Positions 17,801-25,290 of a DNA stretch of 39,971 nt are shown one piece after another. This DNA comes from Bacillota bacterium (GTDB lineage: Bacteria > Bacillota > Clostridia > Lachnospirales > Bianqueaceae), in the NCBI GenBank assembly GCA_017620135.1, contig JAFZQZ010000114.1, positions 1 through 39,971 on the forward strand, read 5' to 3'. How positions within the stretch are numbered: the first letter of the stretch is position 1; each line of letters starts with the position of its first letter. The position numbers and the translations under genes are program-made. The notes under the pieces were generated by a model, which worked only from the letters and a program-made list of their open reading frames with translations, made no database searches and was not told the origin of the DNA.

Positions 17801-18111
17801 AGACAGTCGGGGAGATCGTGTATTCGCCCTATCGTCTGACGATCCCTGCATCCGCGGGAGAACATGATCTGTCGATCCGGCTTTACGGGACCAGACAGAA
17901 TGGATTTGCTCAGCTCCATCACACCCAGGGAGTCTATTTCTATCAGAGTCCCAACTCCTGGAGGAGCGACGGCGATCTTTGGACCTATGAGTATCAGTTC
18001 AAGAAGGCAGGTATCCTGAAGAGTCCGGAGCTATATAGTGCCAGCTTCATTCAGGCAGACGGAAGTATCAGAGAGACGGAAAACGGATTTCAGATCCGGG
18101 AACACAGCTGA
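14845..18111 (+). CDS. Large cytoplasmic glycoside hydrolase, GH106-like
   Basis: The 1,088-residue protein has no signal peptide, so it should act on imported oligosaccharides. The N-terminal half looks like the TIM barrel of the GH106 (alpha-L-rhamnosidase) group and its unclassified Firmicutes relatives: TPFWAWNGKLEKEELKRQI (about 26-44), MGFGGFHMHVRTGLE, LYDEDRWPSGSCGG (92-105) and IFTDEPQF near 249-255, where the acidic residues are candidates for catalysis. The C-terminal half is beta-rich, with a galactose-binding-like or jelly-roll segment at about 830-930 (ARLKLQFRFDSQIEVQ, TRIWLNGKEV, GENRIEVEVP). Substrate assignment to rhamnosides is inference from distant similarity. It is followed after 6 nt by an esterase gene, which fits removal of acyl groups from a decorated glycan. 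Confidence 0.75.
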   Translation: MFYPQSKEPRLSPELFEHPTSEYRGTPFWAWNGKLEKEELKRQIEIFQEMGFGGFHMHVRTGLETEYLSEEYMDDIRFCIDEAKKRGMIAYLYDEDRWPSGSCGGQVTMDHPEYARKSLLLTTKAYIGTEDSDQPEAGRGQELMRQGNGELVAVYDIRLDEAGYLEEARLVWKKDESSSPSGETLLSCPDGFVRWYAYVEHSGADPWFNNASYVDTMNPEAVRQFIDLTHEKYASAIGDEFGKGTKSIFTDEPQFTPKKPLDFAKEQKDLFIPWTDGLDELYQERFGEDLWPVLPEVFFEPKSPATIRLRLQNVITDRFVESFCRQIGDWCNDYDLLLTGHVMGEPTLESQTQAVGDAMRCYEAFGIPGIDMLCDFHEFTTAKQTASRVRQLGKEGMLSELYGVTGWDYDFRGYKLQGDWQAALGVTLRVPHLTWMTMHGEAKRDYPACIGYQSPWYSKYAIIEDHFARLATVLTRGKAVVKVGVIHPIESFWLLWGPGDLTGEKRAQMEQQFASLAETLLLGTIDFDYIDEATLTDQPDDEPKTFDVGQMRYEVLIVPPLLTIREMTIHRLAQFQKAGGRILWQGECPVLIEGKEKTEETRGLFELLHVLYQYAEKIGTDPGSVLKALEPVRVLDIRRENGLREDSLIYQLREDKETKWLFIAKGKNPVSPDVETAPHLRVKIRGSYKAEIYDTASGKVYPLKVRQEDGWTTFEKTWYMYDSLLLKLDKMAKEQSETMPEGLNQRAAVPSTDDPDKKETASGLDVRFGTVPVKLEEPNMLLLDMAEFAVDGGDYEPEEEILRIDNIARAKLGIPLRKKEVAQPYTIRETGTDKARLKLQFRFDSQIEVQSAKLAMEDCETTRIWLNGKEVRVEPDGWFVDRCIQTVPLPKIPVGENRIEVEVPIGPRTNLEAMYLLGEFGVRVSGTKKTLTKPVKELGFGDIVPQGLPFYTGNMVYQMKVRTEGEFCVRIPQYRGGLCEVMLDGKTVGEIVYSPYRLTIPASAGEHDLSIRLYGTRQNGFAQLHHTQGVYFYQSPNSWRSDGDLWTYEYQFKKAGILKSPELYSASFIQADGSIRETENGFQIREHS

Positions 18112-18117
18112 TAGAAA

Positions 18118-18864
18118 ATGAAAAAAGAGTATTTTGAAGTATTGGGACGCGACTGCGTCATGTACAGGCCGGACGACGGCCTGGAAAACGTACAGGCGAT
18201 CCTGATCCAGCCGGGAGACACGCATGATCTCGAAGGAATGGACCGGGAAGTGGACGCGATCTGTAAGGAAACAGGCGGCAAAGCAGCTATCCCCTTCGCG
18301 ATGGTGGCCTTTCCGGTCAGAAGCTGGAATGAGGACCTTTCTCCCTGGGAAGCACCGCCGGTCTTCGGCGATGAACCCTTTGGGAGCGGAGCGTCAGTTA
18401 CGCTCCGGCTGATCGAAGAAGACCTTATCCCGACCATCGAGATGAGGTTTTCCCTCCTGCCGGACGGCAATCTTTCTGACAGAGAACTGACCGTTCCGAT
18501 CATTCTCGGCGGTTATTCTCTGGCTGGTTTCTTCGCGCTCTGGAGCGCTTATCAGACGGACCGGTTCACCGCTGTCGTGGCGGCATCCCCCTCGGTGTGG
18601 TTTCCCGGCTGGATCGACTACGCAAAAACGCATGAACCCAAAGCGAAGGCGATCTACCTTAGCCTGGGCGGCAAGGAGGAGAAAACACGTCATCCGGTGA
18701 TGCGGACGGTCGGCGACTGTATCCGGGAACAGGACAGGATCCTTTCGGTTCGTCAGACCACGCATATTCTGGAGTGGAATCCCGGGAATCATTTCCGTGA
18801 CGCGGATCTTCGGTGCGCGAAGGGATTCGCGTGGTGCCTGAAGCGTCTGCAGCCCTTGCCATAA
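18118..18864 (+). CDS. Alpha/beta-hydrolase, putative esterase
   Basis: The 248-residue cytoplasmic protein resembles the putative esterase (esterase D/IroE-like) group. The nucleophile elbow is GGYSLAG with Ser near residue 133. A PSVWFPGW segment follows as in Fes/IroE-type enzymes, and a late NPGNHF supplies the likely catalytic His. No leader peptide is present. The start lies 6 nt after the glycosidase stop and lacks a strong ribosome binding site of its own, so it is probably coupled to that gene. A joint role in deacylating and hydrolysing an imported plant glycan is plausible but not shown. The last codons overlap a promoter for the next gene. Confidence 0.8.
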   Translation: MKKEYFEVLGRDCVMYRPDDGLENVQAILIQPGDTHDLEGMDREVDAICKETGGKAAIPFAMVAFPVRSWNEDLSPWEAPPVFGDEPFGSGASVTLRLIEEDLIPTIEMRFSLLPDGNLSDRELTVPIILGGYSLAGFFALWSAYQTDRFTAVVAASPSVWFPGWIDYAKTHEPKAKAIYLSLGGKEEKTRHPVMRTVGDCIREQDRILSVRQTTHILEWNPGNHFRDADLRCAKGFAWCLKRLQPLP

Positions 18865-18884
18865 GGATGGTCTACTGGTATAAT
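18856..18884 (+). promoter_or_regulatory. Internal promoter for the HAD-phosphatase pair
   Basis: TTGCCA (18856-18861) lies inside the last codons of the esterase gene. TATAAT (18879-18884) follows after 17 nt and is preceded by TGG, an extended -10. It would give a short leader to the gene at 18915. Confidence 0.8.
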
Positions 18885-18914
18885 AAATCAGATTACGAAA
18901 AAGGATGGCTGATC

Positions 18915-19661
18915 ATGATCAAATGTGTCATTTATGACCTGGACGATACCCTGTACGATTTTAAAGTGGTGAACGAGCCGGCGTTCGCGAAGATGTGCGA
19001 AGAGGCCGAGAAGCGTTTTGGCATCAGCGCGGAAAAGTTCGGTGAGGTGTTCGCGAGCGCGTATCGCGGCGTAGGGGATCGGATGCCGGAGGAGATCCTG
19101 GAACTGGAACCGGCCGGCGTGGATGTGGCGCCGGTACACAGCCGGACCCTGCGCATCAATTATACGCTGGAAAAGCTTGGCCTGCCGCTGTTTCCTCATG
19201 TGTTGGATCTGTATGATATTTATTGGGATTATATCCTGGAACACATGCAGAAGGAGCCGTACATCGAAGAAGTGATGCAGGAACTGAAACGGCGCGGGAT
19301 CAGGATCGGGATCGGTACGAACATGACCGCGCATATACAGTACCATAAGGTGAACGGGCTGGGACTGGGTCCTTATATCGACTTTATGATGACTTCCGAT
19401 GAATCGATCTTTGATAAACCGGACGAGCGATTCTTCCGGATGGTCGTAGGTAAGGCGGGATGTGCACCGGAAGAATGTCTGTTCGTTGGTGATAACTATA
19501 TCTATGATTACGGCGGAGCGACCAGAAGCGGGCTGAATGGTCTTTGGTACAACCGGCTGGAAAAGCCCTGGAACCGCGTCAGTGAAGAACTGAAGCAGGA
19601 AGCGATCCGCAAAAACGTGATGATCACGGATCACCGGCAGGTGCTGGAGCATCTCGGGTAA
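18915..19661 (+). CDS. HAD-superfamily phosphatase
   Basis: The 248-residue protein has motif I YDLDDTLYD (nucleophile Asp8 and acid/base Asp10), a helical cap, motif II within GIGTNMTA, a conserved Lys in DKPDERFF and motif IV FVGDNYIYDYGGA with its acidic residues. This is the HAD-IA (PGP/YjjG-like) layout; the substrate is unknown. Start taken at ATG 18915: the promoter at 18856-18884 would place transcription near 18891, so the longer frames starting upstream are not transcribed from it. It ends 19 nt before the tyrosine phosphatase gene and is co-transcribed with it. Confidence 0.88.
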   Translation: MIKCVIYDLDDTLYDFKVVNEPAFAKMCEEAEKRFGISAEKFGEVFASAYRGVGDRMPEEILELEPAGVDVAPVHSRTLRINYTLEKLGLPLFPHVLDLYDIYWDYILEHMQKEPYIEEVMQELKRRGIRIGIGTNMTAHIQYHKVNGLGLGPYIDFMMTSDESIFDKPDERFFRMVVGKAGCAPEECLFVGDNYIYDYGGATRSGLNGLWYNRLEKPWNRVSEELKQEAIRKNVMITDHRQVLEHLG

Positions 19662-19680
19662 CTTACAAGGAGAGGAAGAA

Positions 19681-20493
19681 TTGGGACAGATCAAGTTTGA
19701 GAATCTGAATAATACCCGGGATCTGGGTGGATTCCGGACAATGGATGGCCGGCAGATCCGGGAAGGAAAGCTGATCCGCAGCGGACAGCTGTTCTTTGCC
19801 AGTGAAAAGGACAGACAGGAACTGGCGGACAAAGTGAGCCTGATCGTGGATTTCCGGACGATGAATGAGAGAGAAGAGAAGCCGGATCCGGTGCTGGAAG
19901 GTGTGGACTCCATCGTGATCCCACCGATCGAAGATCTGACCGCCGGGATCACCAGGGAAGAGGAAGCCGATCAGTCGGTGACGGAAAACTTCGTGATGGA
20001 CCCGATGCAGGCGAAAGGATATATGACGAACGTTTACCGGATGCTGATCCGTTCGGAAGCAGCCGTCAAGGCATATGAGAAGTTTGTCCATCTGCTGCTG
20101 GAGGAACGGGAGAAGGCAGTCCTGTGGCACTGTACGGCCGGCAAGGATCGGGCCGGATTCGGGACGGCCATCGTCCTGGAACTCCTGGGCGTCAGCCGGG
20201 ATGAGATCGTGAAAGATTACCTGATGACGAACGTATATCTACAGAAAGAAGTGGCGGGACTGATCGAAGCTCTTCGCAAGGAATACGGGACGGCTGAATA
20301 TGAAGAAAGTCCGGAAACACAGGAAGCCGCGAAAGAAGCGCTCGGCTATCTCTTCGGGGCACACGAGGACTACCTGAAAGCGCTTTATGAAGAGATCGAA
20401 AAGAAGTACCGAAGCTTCGAAGGATTCATTCGCGATGGCCTTCATCTGACGGAAGAAGAGCAGGAAAAACTGAAAAAGATCTATCTGGAATAA
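19681..20493 (+). CDS. Tyrosine-protein phosphatase family protein
   Basis: The 270-residue protein belongs to the bacterial Tyr_phosphatase_3 group (dual-specificity or phosphoinositide phosphatase-like, related to LipA and IphP). The N-terminal FENLNNTRDLGGFRT and LIRSGQL are family hallmarks. The active-site P-loop is HCTAGKDRAGFG with Cys151 and Arg157, the Lys-Asp pair being typical of this subgroup. The preferred substrate is not readable. The start codon is TTG at 19681, positioned after AAGGAGAGG. It is the last gene of the HAD unit, and a terminator begins at its stop codon. Confidence 0.9.
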   Translation: MGQIKFENLNNTRDLGGFRTMDGRQIREGKLIRSGQLFFASEKDRQELADKVSLIVDFRTMNEREEKPDPVLEGVDSIVIPPIEDLTAGITREEEADQSVTENFVMDPMQAKGYMTNVYRMLIRSEAAVKAYEKFVHLLLEEREKAVLWHCTAGKDRAGFGTAIVLELLGVSRDEIVKDYLMTNVYLQKEVAGLIEALRKEYGTAEYEESPETQEAAKEALGYLFGAHEDYLKALYEEIEKKYRSFEGFIRDGLHLTEEEQEKLKKIYLE

Positions 20494-20516
20494 CCGGCAT
20501 TTTTGCCGGTTTTTTT
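20493..20516 (+). terminator. Intrinsic terminator after the tyrosine phosphatase
   Basis: A 7-bp ACCGGCA/TGCCGGT stem (20493-20499 with 20504-20510) is followed by six T. It overlaps the last base of the stop codon. Confidence 0.92.
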
Positions 20517-20527
20517 CATAGAATATC

Positions 20528-20556
20528 TTGCGCTCGCAGCATGGACGGAGTATACT
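20528..20556 (+). promoter_or_regulatory. Promoter of mscS
   Basis: TTGCGC (20528-20533) and TATACT (20551-20556) are 17 nt apart, ahead of an AAGGAGGGG ribosome binding site at about 20605. Confidence 0.72.
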
Positions 20557-20618
20557 GAAACCATCATTTTCATGAAAAGATTTCCGTTGGAAATCTAAAA
20601 AAACAAGGAGGGGTATCT

Positions 20619-21422
20619 ATGGAAGTTTTAAGCAAATTAGGACAACTGGCAGTCGATGTAGGCGGGAAACTGGTCCTTGCGCTGCTGATCTTCATTATTG
20701 GAAGGATCGTGATCAAAGCACTGATCAAAGGTCTCAGCAAGATCAAGAAATTTGATGAACTGGATCCTACCGTTCATCGTTTCTTTACGAACGCGGTGAA
20801 ATTCGTTCTGAACGCGCTTCTGGTCGTTTCGATCATCAACGTGCTCGGCGTTCCGATGGCTTCCATCGTAGCCGTCCTGGCTTCGGCAGGTTTAGCAGTC
20901 GGTATGGCGCTGCAGGGCTCCCTTTCCAATATGGCCGGCGGCATTATGCTGCTGATCTTCCGTCCGTTCAATGTCGATGATTATGTGAGCGCAGCCGGGG
21001 AAGACGGTTTTGTCAAGAAGATCGCCCTGTTCTACACAGAGCTTCTGACCATCGACAACCGTACGGTCATCATCCCGAACGGCCCGCTGATGAACGGCAA
21101 TATCATCAACTTCACCAAACAGGGCAAACGCCGTGTGGATCTGGTCTTCACTACCGCCAAGAGCGAAGAGCCGCAGAAGGTTCAGGATATCATGAAAGCG
21201 GTCATGGAAGCGAACGAGAAAGTCATCTCCGATCCGGCCGCTCCCTTCGCGCAGGTTTCCGGCGGAACGAACGAAGCGATGCAGTTCACCGTCCGTGCAT
21301 GGTGCGAGACCGCGGATTACTGGGATGTATACTTCGGCCTGATCCAGGGCATCGTGGAAGCCCTTGGCGTGGCTGGCGTGCAGGCTCCCGCGGTACGCGT
21401 GATCAACGAGATCAAACAGTAA
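20619..21422 (+). CDS. mscS: Small-conductance mechanosensitive channel, MscS family
   Basis: Heptameric tension-gated channel that releases solutes on hypo-osmotic shock. The 267-residue protein has three N-terminal membrane helices (about 12-32, 58-80 and 85-125). The pore-lining third helix is VAVLASAGLAVGMALQGSLSN with its Gly/Ala packing pattern, followed by the family signature GGIMLLIFRPFNVDD. The cytoplasmic beta and alpha/beta domains contain VIIPNGPLMNGNIINFT. The length is close to E. coli MscS. It is monocistronic with its own promoter and a terminator shared with the facing LCP gene. Confidence 0.94.
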   Translation: MEVLSKLGQLAVDVGGKLVLALLIFIIGRIVIKALIKGLSKIKKFDELDPTVHRFFTNAVKFVLNALLVVSIINVLGVPMASIVAVLASAGLAVGMALQGSLSNMAGGIMLLIFRPFNVDDYVSAAGEDGFVKKIALFYTELLTIDNRTVIIPNGPLMNGNIINFTKQGKRRVDLVFTTAKSEEPQKVQDIMKAVMEANEKVISDPAAPFAQVSGGTNEAMQFTVRAWCETADYWDVYFGLIQGIVEALGVAGVQAPAVRVINEIKQ

Positions 21423-21460
21423 GACCTGAGGCCTTTAGGCTAAACGATCATACAGACAAA

Positions 21461-21492
21461 AAACCTCCGGGATCAAACTCGGAGGTTTTTAT
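21461..21492. terminator. Bidirectional terminator between mscS and the LCP gene
   Basis: A 10-bp stem (AAAACCTCCG 21461-21470 with 21481-21490) has T runs on both strands, serving the two convergent genes. Confidence 0.88.
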
Positions 21493-21524
21493 ATGGAGTC
21501 AAGGTTGTATGATAGTAATGAGAT

Positions 21525-23003
21525 TTAGTCTGTCAGATGTTTTCCGTCTATGACGGCTTGGATCTTGGAGATGGCTTCTTCTACGGAATCATCATAGAGA
21601 TCCACAACAGAGCGTTCATCACCGGAGGAGTAGCAAACGCGCCAGTCAGCTTCGCCATCCACCTCATAACTGGTGATATGCCATTCTGCGTTGTCTTCCA
21701 TCTGCATCTTTACCAGTTCGGAGATCTTATCCTTAGGCATGTTAGTTGCTACCGCAGAGGAGAGACTGTCCATGAGAGGCATGTAGCTGGTCAGGATCGC
21801 GGGAGAGGTGATCTTGTCTATGATCGCCTGGATCATACGCATCTGGTTTTGGCCTCTGGCGAGATCTCCGCCGCTTAAACTATGTCGTTCGCGAACAAAT
21901 TCTAAGGCGGAAGAGCCATCTACATAATTATATCCTTCCTGGAAATATGTTCCGTTATAACCGGTGAAGTCTTCTGCTGAATAAACATTCACGCCACCCA
22001 TTGCATCGACGATCGCTTCAAAGCCACTGAAGTTGATGCGAGCGTAGTAATCAATCGCAAACCCATACAGGTCTTCCAGGACCTCTACCGAGGTATCCAA
22101 TCCCCAGATACTGGCGTGGGTCAGTTTATCATGAGACCCCCAGGGAAGTTCGATATATGCGTCACGAGGAGTAGTGACCAGCAGGATCTCCTTGGTTTCC
22201 GGATTGACGACAGCCAGGATATTTACATCGGAACGGCCGCCGTCGATATCGACCTCGCCATAACCGTCGTTTCCGGAGAGGTAAACGATGAAAGGCTCCT
22301 GAGCTACCTTGACATCTTCACGATGGGAGACATTGTTATCTGATTCTTTCTCCGGTGTCTTAATGATTTCCTTGTAGGTGAATTCCTGTAAAGCCTTGGT
22401 CTCCGTGCTGAAGTTGGGATAGGTCTCTTCGACCAGCCCGCGGAATGCTTCATTGAAGATGATCGCCTGGACTTCGCCGGAATAAAGTCCAGTCGCGGCG
22501 GTGATATAGCTGTTATAGGAAGTCGTGGGAAGTTCGGATTCAAAATGGATCTGAAGCTCGGACAGAGACTGCTTGGTCTTGGCCTGGTCAAGTGTCGATT
22601 GAATACCGATCGCCTGGCCGGCCAGATCCTGCAGACCTTCCATTCCGCTGTCCGCCAGGACAAGGATGGACATGCGGCTGGTGATGGTGCTGTTCTCGGA
22701 AGCGGAGCTGACATTGGTAAGAGCTCTATTTGTTTTCCAGAGATAAGCGGAACCGGTAACCAGTACGATGGAGATGACCAGAGCATAGATCAGGCCTACT
22801 ACTTTACCGTGCGCAGAAATCTGCATAATGAGTGAGATGATACAAAGGACTGCTAAGATCGCACCGATGACGATCAGGTATTTGGTGGGAAGGATCGAAA
22901 TCTGCATGAGCAGAACGACCATCGCTACCGACGCCAGTACCTGCAGGACGAAAAAGATGATACCGGCAACGTTCACTTTCTTTTTCTTTGTTTGTTTGAT
23001 CAT
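21525..23003 (-). CDS. LytR-CpsA-Psr (LCP) family cell-wall glycopolymer ligase
   Basis: LCP proteins transfer teichoic acids or capsule from lipid carriers to peptidoglycan on the outer face of the membrane. The 492-residue protein starts with three predicted membrane helices (about 11-33, 38-62 and 68-90). An extracellular accessory domain (110-215, with ILVLADSGMEGLQDLAGQAI) resembles the extra domain of the CpsA/Cps2A type. The catalytic LCP domain (about 255-430) shows ILLVTTPRDAYIELPW, DKLTHASIWG, INFSGFEAIVDAMGGV and FVRERHSLSGGDLARGQNQ, with the Arg and Asp residues expected for pyrophosphate binding. It is monocistronic, with its promoter at 23053-23081 and GAGGAAAACT before the ATG. 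Confidence 0.92.
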   Translation of the reverse strand: MIKQTKKKKVNVAGIIFFVLQVLASVAMVVLLMQISILPTKYLIVIGAILAVLCIISLIMQISAHGKVVGLIYALVISIVLVTGSAYLWKTNRALTNVSSASENSTITSRMSILVLADSGMEGLQDLAGQAIGIQSTLDQAKTKQSLSELQIHFESELPTTSYNSYITAATGLYSGEVQAIIFNEAFRGLVEETYPNFSTETKALQEFTYKEIIKTPEKESDNNVSHREDVKVAQEPFIVYLSGNDGYGEVDIDGGRSDVNILAVVNPETKEILLVTTPRDAYIELPWGSHDKLTHASIWGLDTSVEVLEDLYGFAIDYYARINFSGFEAIVDAMGGVNVYSAEDFTGYNGTYFQEGYNYVDGSSALEFVRERHSLSGGDLARGQNQMRMIQAIIDKITSPAILTSYMPLMDSLSSAVATNMPKDKISELVKMQMEDNAEWHITSYEVDGEADWRVCYSSGDERSVVDLYDDSVEEAISKIQAVIDGKHLTD

Positions 23004-23052
23004 AGTTTTCCTCTATATATGAATAATCTGTTTTATGCAGTAGCAATAATCT

Positions 23053-23081
23053 ATTATATTACAACTTTGTTAAGAAGGCAA
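23053..23081 (-). promoter_or_regulatory. Promoter of the LCP gene
   Basis: On the minus strand, TTGCCT (23076-23081) and TATAAT (23053-23058) are 17 nt apart. Confidence 0.8.
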
Positions 23082-23117
23082 ATAGTAAATTGTATAAATC
23101 CTGCCATTTATTCTCTC

Positions 23118-23146
23118 TTGAAATTGGGAAAATTCCCTGCTATAAT
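23118..23146 (+). promoter_or_regulatory. Promoter of the tmk-darA-holB-ricT-trmN6 operon
   Basis: TTGAAA (23118-23123) and TATAAT (23141-23146) are 17 nt apart, divergent from the LCP promoter. Transcription would start about 30 nt before the tmk start codon. Confidence 0.85.
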
Positions 23147-23181
23147 GATTCTAATCAAGGAATATGCAGGAGGTGATCGGC

Positions 23182-23811
23182 TTGGGTCTGTTTATTTCCA
23201 TGGAGGGACCGGACGGGTCCGGAAAGACCCTTCAGATGGATCTCCTGGAAAAAAAGCTGCGGGAAGAAGGATATGACGTTATTCGTTCCCGTGAGCCCGG
23301 CGGAACACCTGTCGGAGAAGCGATCCGTCAGATCCTGCTGGAACCGGCGTATACCGGGATGGACGCAGTCACCGAAGCGCTCCTTTTCGCGGCTGCGAGG
23401 CGCCAGCATGTGACGGAAAAGATCCGTCCTGCGCTGGCGGAAGGAAAAATCGTTCTTCTGGACCGATACATTGATTCGTCCCTGGTTTATCAGGGGATCG
23501 GTCGGAAACTTGGTATGGACTACGTCCAGATGATCAATGATCCGGCGATCGACGGTCTGCTGCCGGATGTGACGTTTCTGGTCTACGTAGACTATGAAGA
23601 AGGTCTTCGCCGCAAAAGGCTTCAGAGCGGACATACGATGGATCGTCTGGAGGAAGAGGAAGAGGACTTCCACCGGATGATCAACAAGGGCTATTATTCT
23701 CTGGCCGAACGGGATCCGAAGCGTGTGATCCTGATCGACGGGGCTAAGAGCCCCGAGAAAGTTGCCGGAGAGATCTGGCAGAAAATGCAGGCATATCTGG
23801 AAAAACTCTGA
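23182..23811 (+). CDS. tmk: Thymidylate kinase
   Basis: Phosphorylates dTMP to dTDP. The 210-residue product has the P-loop GPDGSGKT (residues 9-16), REPGGTPVGEAIR, LLFAAARRQH and the DRYIDSSLVYQG motif that holds dTMP. Start taken at TTG 23182: a long anti-16S match, AGGAGGTGAT, lies at 23168-23177 with good spacing, and the family consensus begins right there (GLFISMEGPDGSGKT). The ATG at 23164 lies before this site and is rejected. It heads a DNA replication and signalling operon whose order (tmk, darA, holB, ricT, trmN6) matches Firmicutes but omits yaaR and yabA. Confidence 0.95.
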   Translation: MGLFISMEGPDGSGKTLQMDLLEKKLREEGYDVIRSREPGGTPVGEAIRQILLEPAYTGMDAVTEALLFAAARRQHVTEKIRPALAEGKIVLLDRYIDSSLVYQGIGRKLGMDYVQMINDPAIDGLLPDVTFLVYVDYEEGLRRKRLQSGHTMDRLEEEEEDFHRMINKGYYSLAERDPKRVILIDGAKSPEKVAGEIWQKMQAYLEKL

Positions 23812-23844
23812 TTTCATCATATCTTATCTATAGGAGGGATCGAA

Positions 23845-24174
23845 ATGAAACTCATTCTTGCCATTATTCATGACGAAGATTCTCAGAAGCTGACCACAGC
23901 ACTGAACCGTGCTCGTTTCCAGGTCACCAAGCTTGCCTCTACCGGCGGATTCCTTCGTGTGGGCAACACCACGATGCTGATCGGCTGTGAGGAAGAGAAG
24001 CTGGAAGAAGTTCTGGGGATCATCCAGGAGAAATGCCAGACCGTCAAACAGATGACGATCGCAAATCAGCCCTATACCACTACGGCGGAAGGATATATCC
24101 CCTACCCCATCGAGGTCACGGCTGGCGGCGCGACGGTCTTCGTGCTGGATGTTGAATCCTTCCACAAGTTCTAA
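23845..24174 (+). CDS. darA: Cyclic-di-AMP receptor, PII-like (DarA/PstA)
   Basis: This 109-residue protein of the YaaQ/DarA/PstA family forms trimers that bind the second messenger c-di-AMP. It shows the typical MKLILAIIHDEDSQKLTTAL, FQVTKLASTGGFLRVGNTT and CEEEKLEEVL segments; the Thr-Gly-Gly-Phe loop lies in the nucleotide pocket of known members. Its target is unknown in most species. GGAGGG precedes the ATG. It lies between tmk and holB, as in Bacillus. A structured 107-nt gap separates it from holB. Confidence 0.93.
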   Translation: MKLILAIIHDEDSQKLTTALNRARFQVTKLASTGGFLRVGNTTMLIGCEEEKLEEVLGIIQEKCQTVKQMTIANQPYTTTAEGYIPYPIEVTAGGATVFVLDVESFHKF

Positions 24175-24186
24175 AGAAGTGATTGC

Positions 24187-24262
24187 GCCAAACGGCATTC
24201 TGCCGTGGAGCAGCTCTGCGCATTAGCGCATGCTTTGGCATGCGCTGAATCGTTTGCCCTTT
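24187..24262 (+). other. Structured intergenic RNA between darA and holB
   Basis: Two hairpins lie in a row: ACGGCA-TTC-TGCCGT (24192-24206) and a perfect 9-bp AGCGCATGC/GCATGCGCT stem with a TTTG loop (24225-24246). CAAACG near 24189-24194 can pair instead with CGTTTG near 24251-24256, enclosing both or competing with the first. TTTTAT follows at 24260. It could be a processing site, a weak terminator or a translation modulator for holB; no known family is recognised. Confidence 0.5.
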
Positions 24263-24281
24263 TATAGAAGGAGGTTCCCTG

Positions 24282-25274
24282 ATGTGCGCACAAGTCCTCG
24301 GAGGCCACTCGGGAGCCTCTTTTTCTGCCATTTTGGGGCATGAGGATGCGAAAAGACACCTCTCGGAGGCTGTCCGGGACGGGCATATTTCGCATGCTTA
24401 TCTGTTCGAAGGCATCCCGGGCGTCGGCAAGAAGACTCTCGCGGACGCGTTTGTGGCCGAACTCCTTGGGAATGAGGAAGAAAAACGGCTTTTTGCTCAC
24501 GGGAATCATCCGGACGTGAAGAAGATCCGGCCCCTGCCGGAGAGAAAGAGCATCTCCAAGGAACAGATCCAGACGGATCTCGTGGGAGATATCGATATCC
24601 GGCCGTACCGCAGCCGGTATAAGGTCTATATCATCGAAGAGGCGGACAAGCTGACCATCGAGGCACAGAATACCATGCTCAAGACGATCGAGGAACCTCC
24701 GTCCTACGGAGTGATCCTGCTCCTGGCGGAAAGAGCTTCTTCTTTTCTGCCGACGATCATCTCCCGATGTGTGAAGATCTCGCTGCAGCCGCTTTCCCCG
24801 GATCTGATCGTGGATACGCTGATTAGCCGAGGTATCCGGGAAAAAGATGCGCAGGCCGCCGCTGTTTTCGCGCAGGGATCACTCGGCAAAGCTTTGATGC
24901 TTCTTTCCGACGAGGATTTTGCCTCCATGCGTAGCGACCTGTTCGGTTTTCTGGCCAAGATGCCGGAACTTGTGCCGATCGATGTACTGCGCGGATCGAC
25001 GCTTTTTGAAACGTATAAGAAAGAGACCCGGCAGCTTCTGGATCTGATGCTGCTGTGGGTAAGAGATGAACTCATTTACCTGGCAACAGGCGATCCGGAC
25101 CGGATCATGACAGCGGATCACAGGGAAGAGATCGTTCGGTCGGCCGAAAGATACTCGCTGGAGAAGCTGACGAAGCTCGTCCTGCTGATCCGGCAGATCG
25201 ATGCGGATCTTGCGCAGAACGTGAATCGCGATCTGGCGCTGGATAAGCTGATGACAGGATTTATGATAAAGTAA
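24282..25274 (+). CDS. holB: DNA polymerase III subunit delta'
   Basis: Clamp-loader subunit that opens the beta sliding clamp together with tau/gamma and delta. The 330-residue protein has the AAA+ layout of delta': ILGHEDAKRHLSEAV, a Walker A-like GIPGVGKKTLADAF, YIIEEADKLTIEAQNTMLKTIEEPP and the SRC motif in PTIISRCVKI, then the collar domain. Compared with tau/gamma it lacks the four-Cys zinc module, as expected for Firmicutes delta' variants such as this. AAGGAGG precedes ATG 24282 by 7 nt. The stop is 16 nt from the ricT start. Confidence 0.92.
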   Translation: MCAQVLGGHSGASFSAILGHEDAKRHLSEAVRDGHISHAYLFEGIPGVGKKTLADAFVAELLGNEEEKRLFAHGNHPDVKKIRPLPERKSISKEQIQTDLVGDIDIRPYRSRYKVYIIEEADKLTIEAQNTMLKTIEEPPSYGVILLLAERASSFLPTIISRCVKISLQPLSPDLIVDTLISRGIREKDAQAAAVFAQGSLGKALMLLSDEDFASMRSDLFGFLAKMPELVPIDVLRGSTLFETYKKETRQLLDLMLLWVRDELIYLATGDPDRIMTADHREEIVRSAERYSLEKLTKLVLLIRQIDADLAQNVNRDLALDKLMTGFMIK

Positions 25275-25290
25275 CAGGAAGGTTGATAGT

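Noticed and set aside
24225..24262. Strong intrinsic terminator after darA
   Set aside because: The T-rich stretch begins about 13 nt after the hairpin, too far for a standard terminator; kept as a structured element only.
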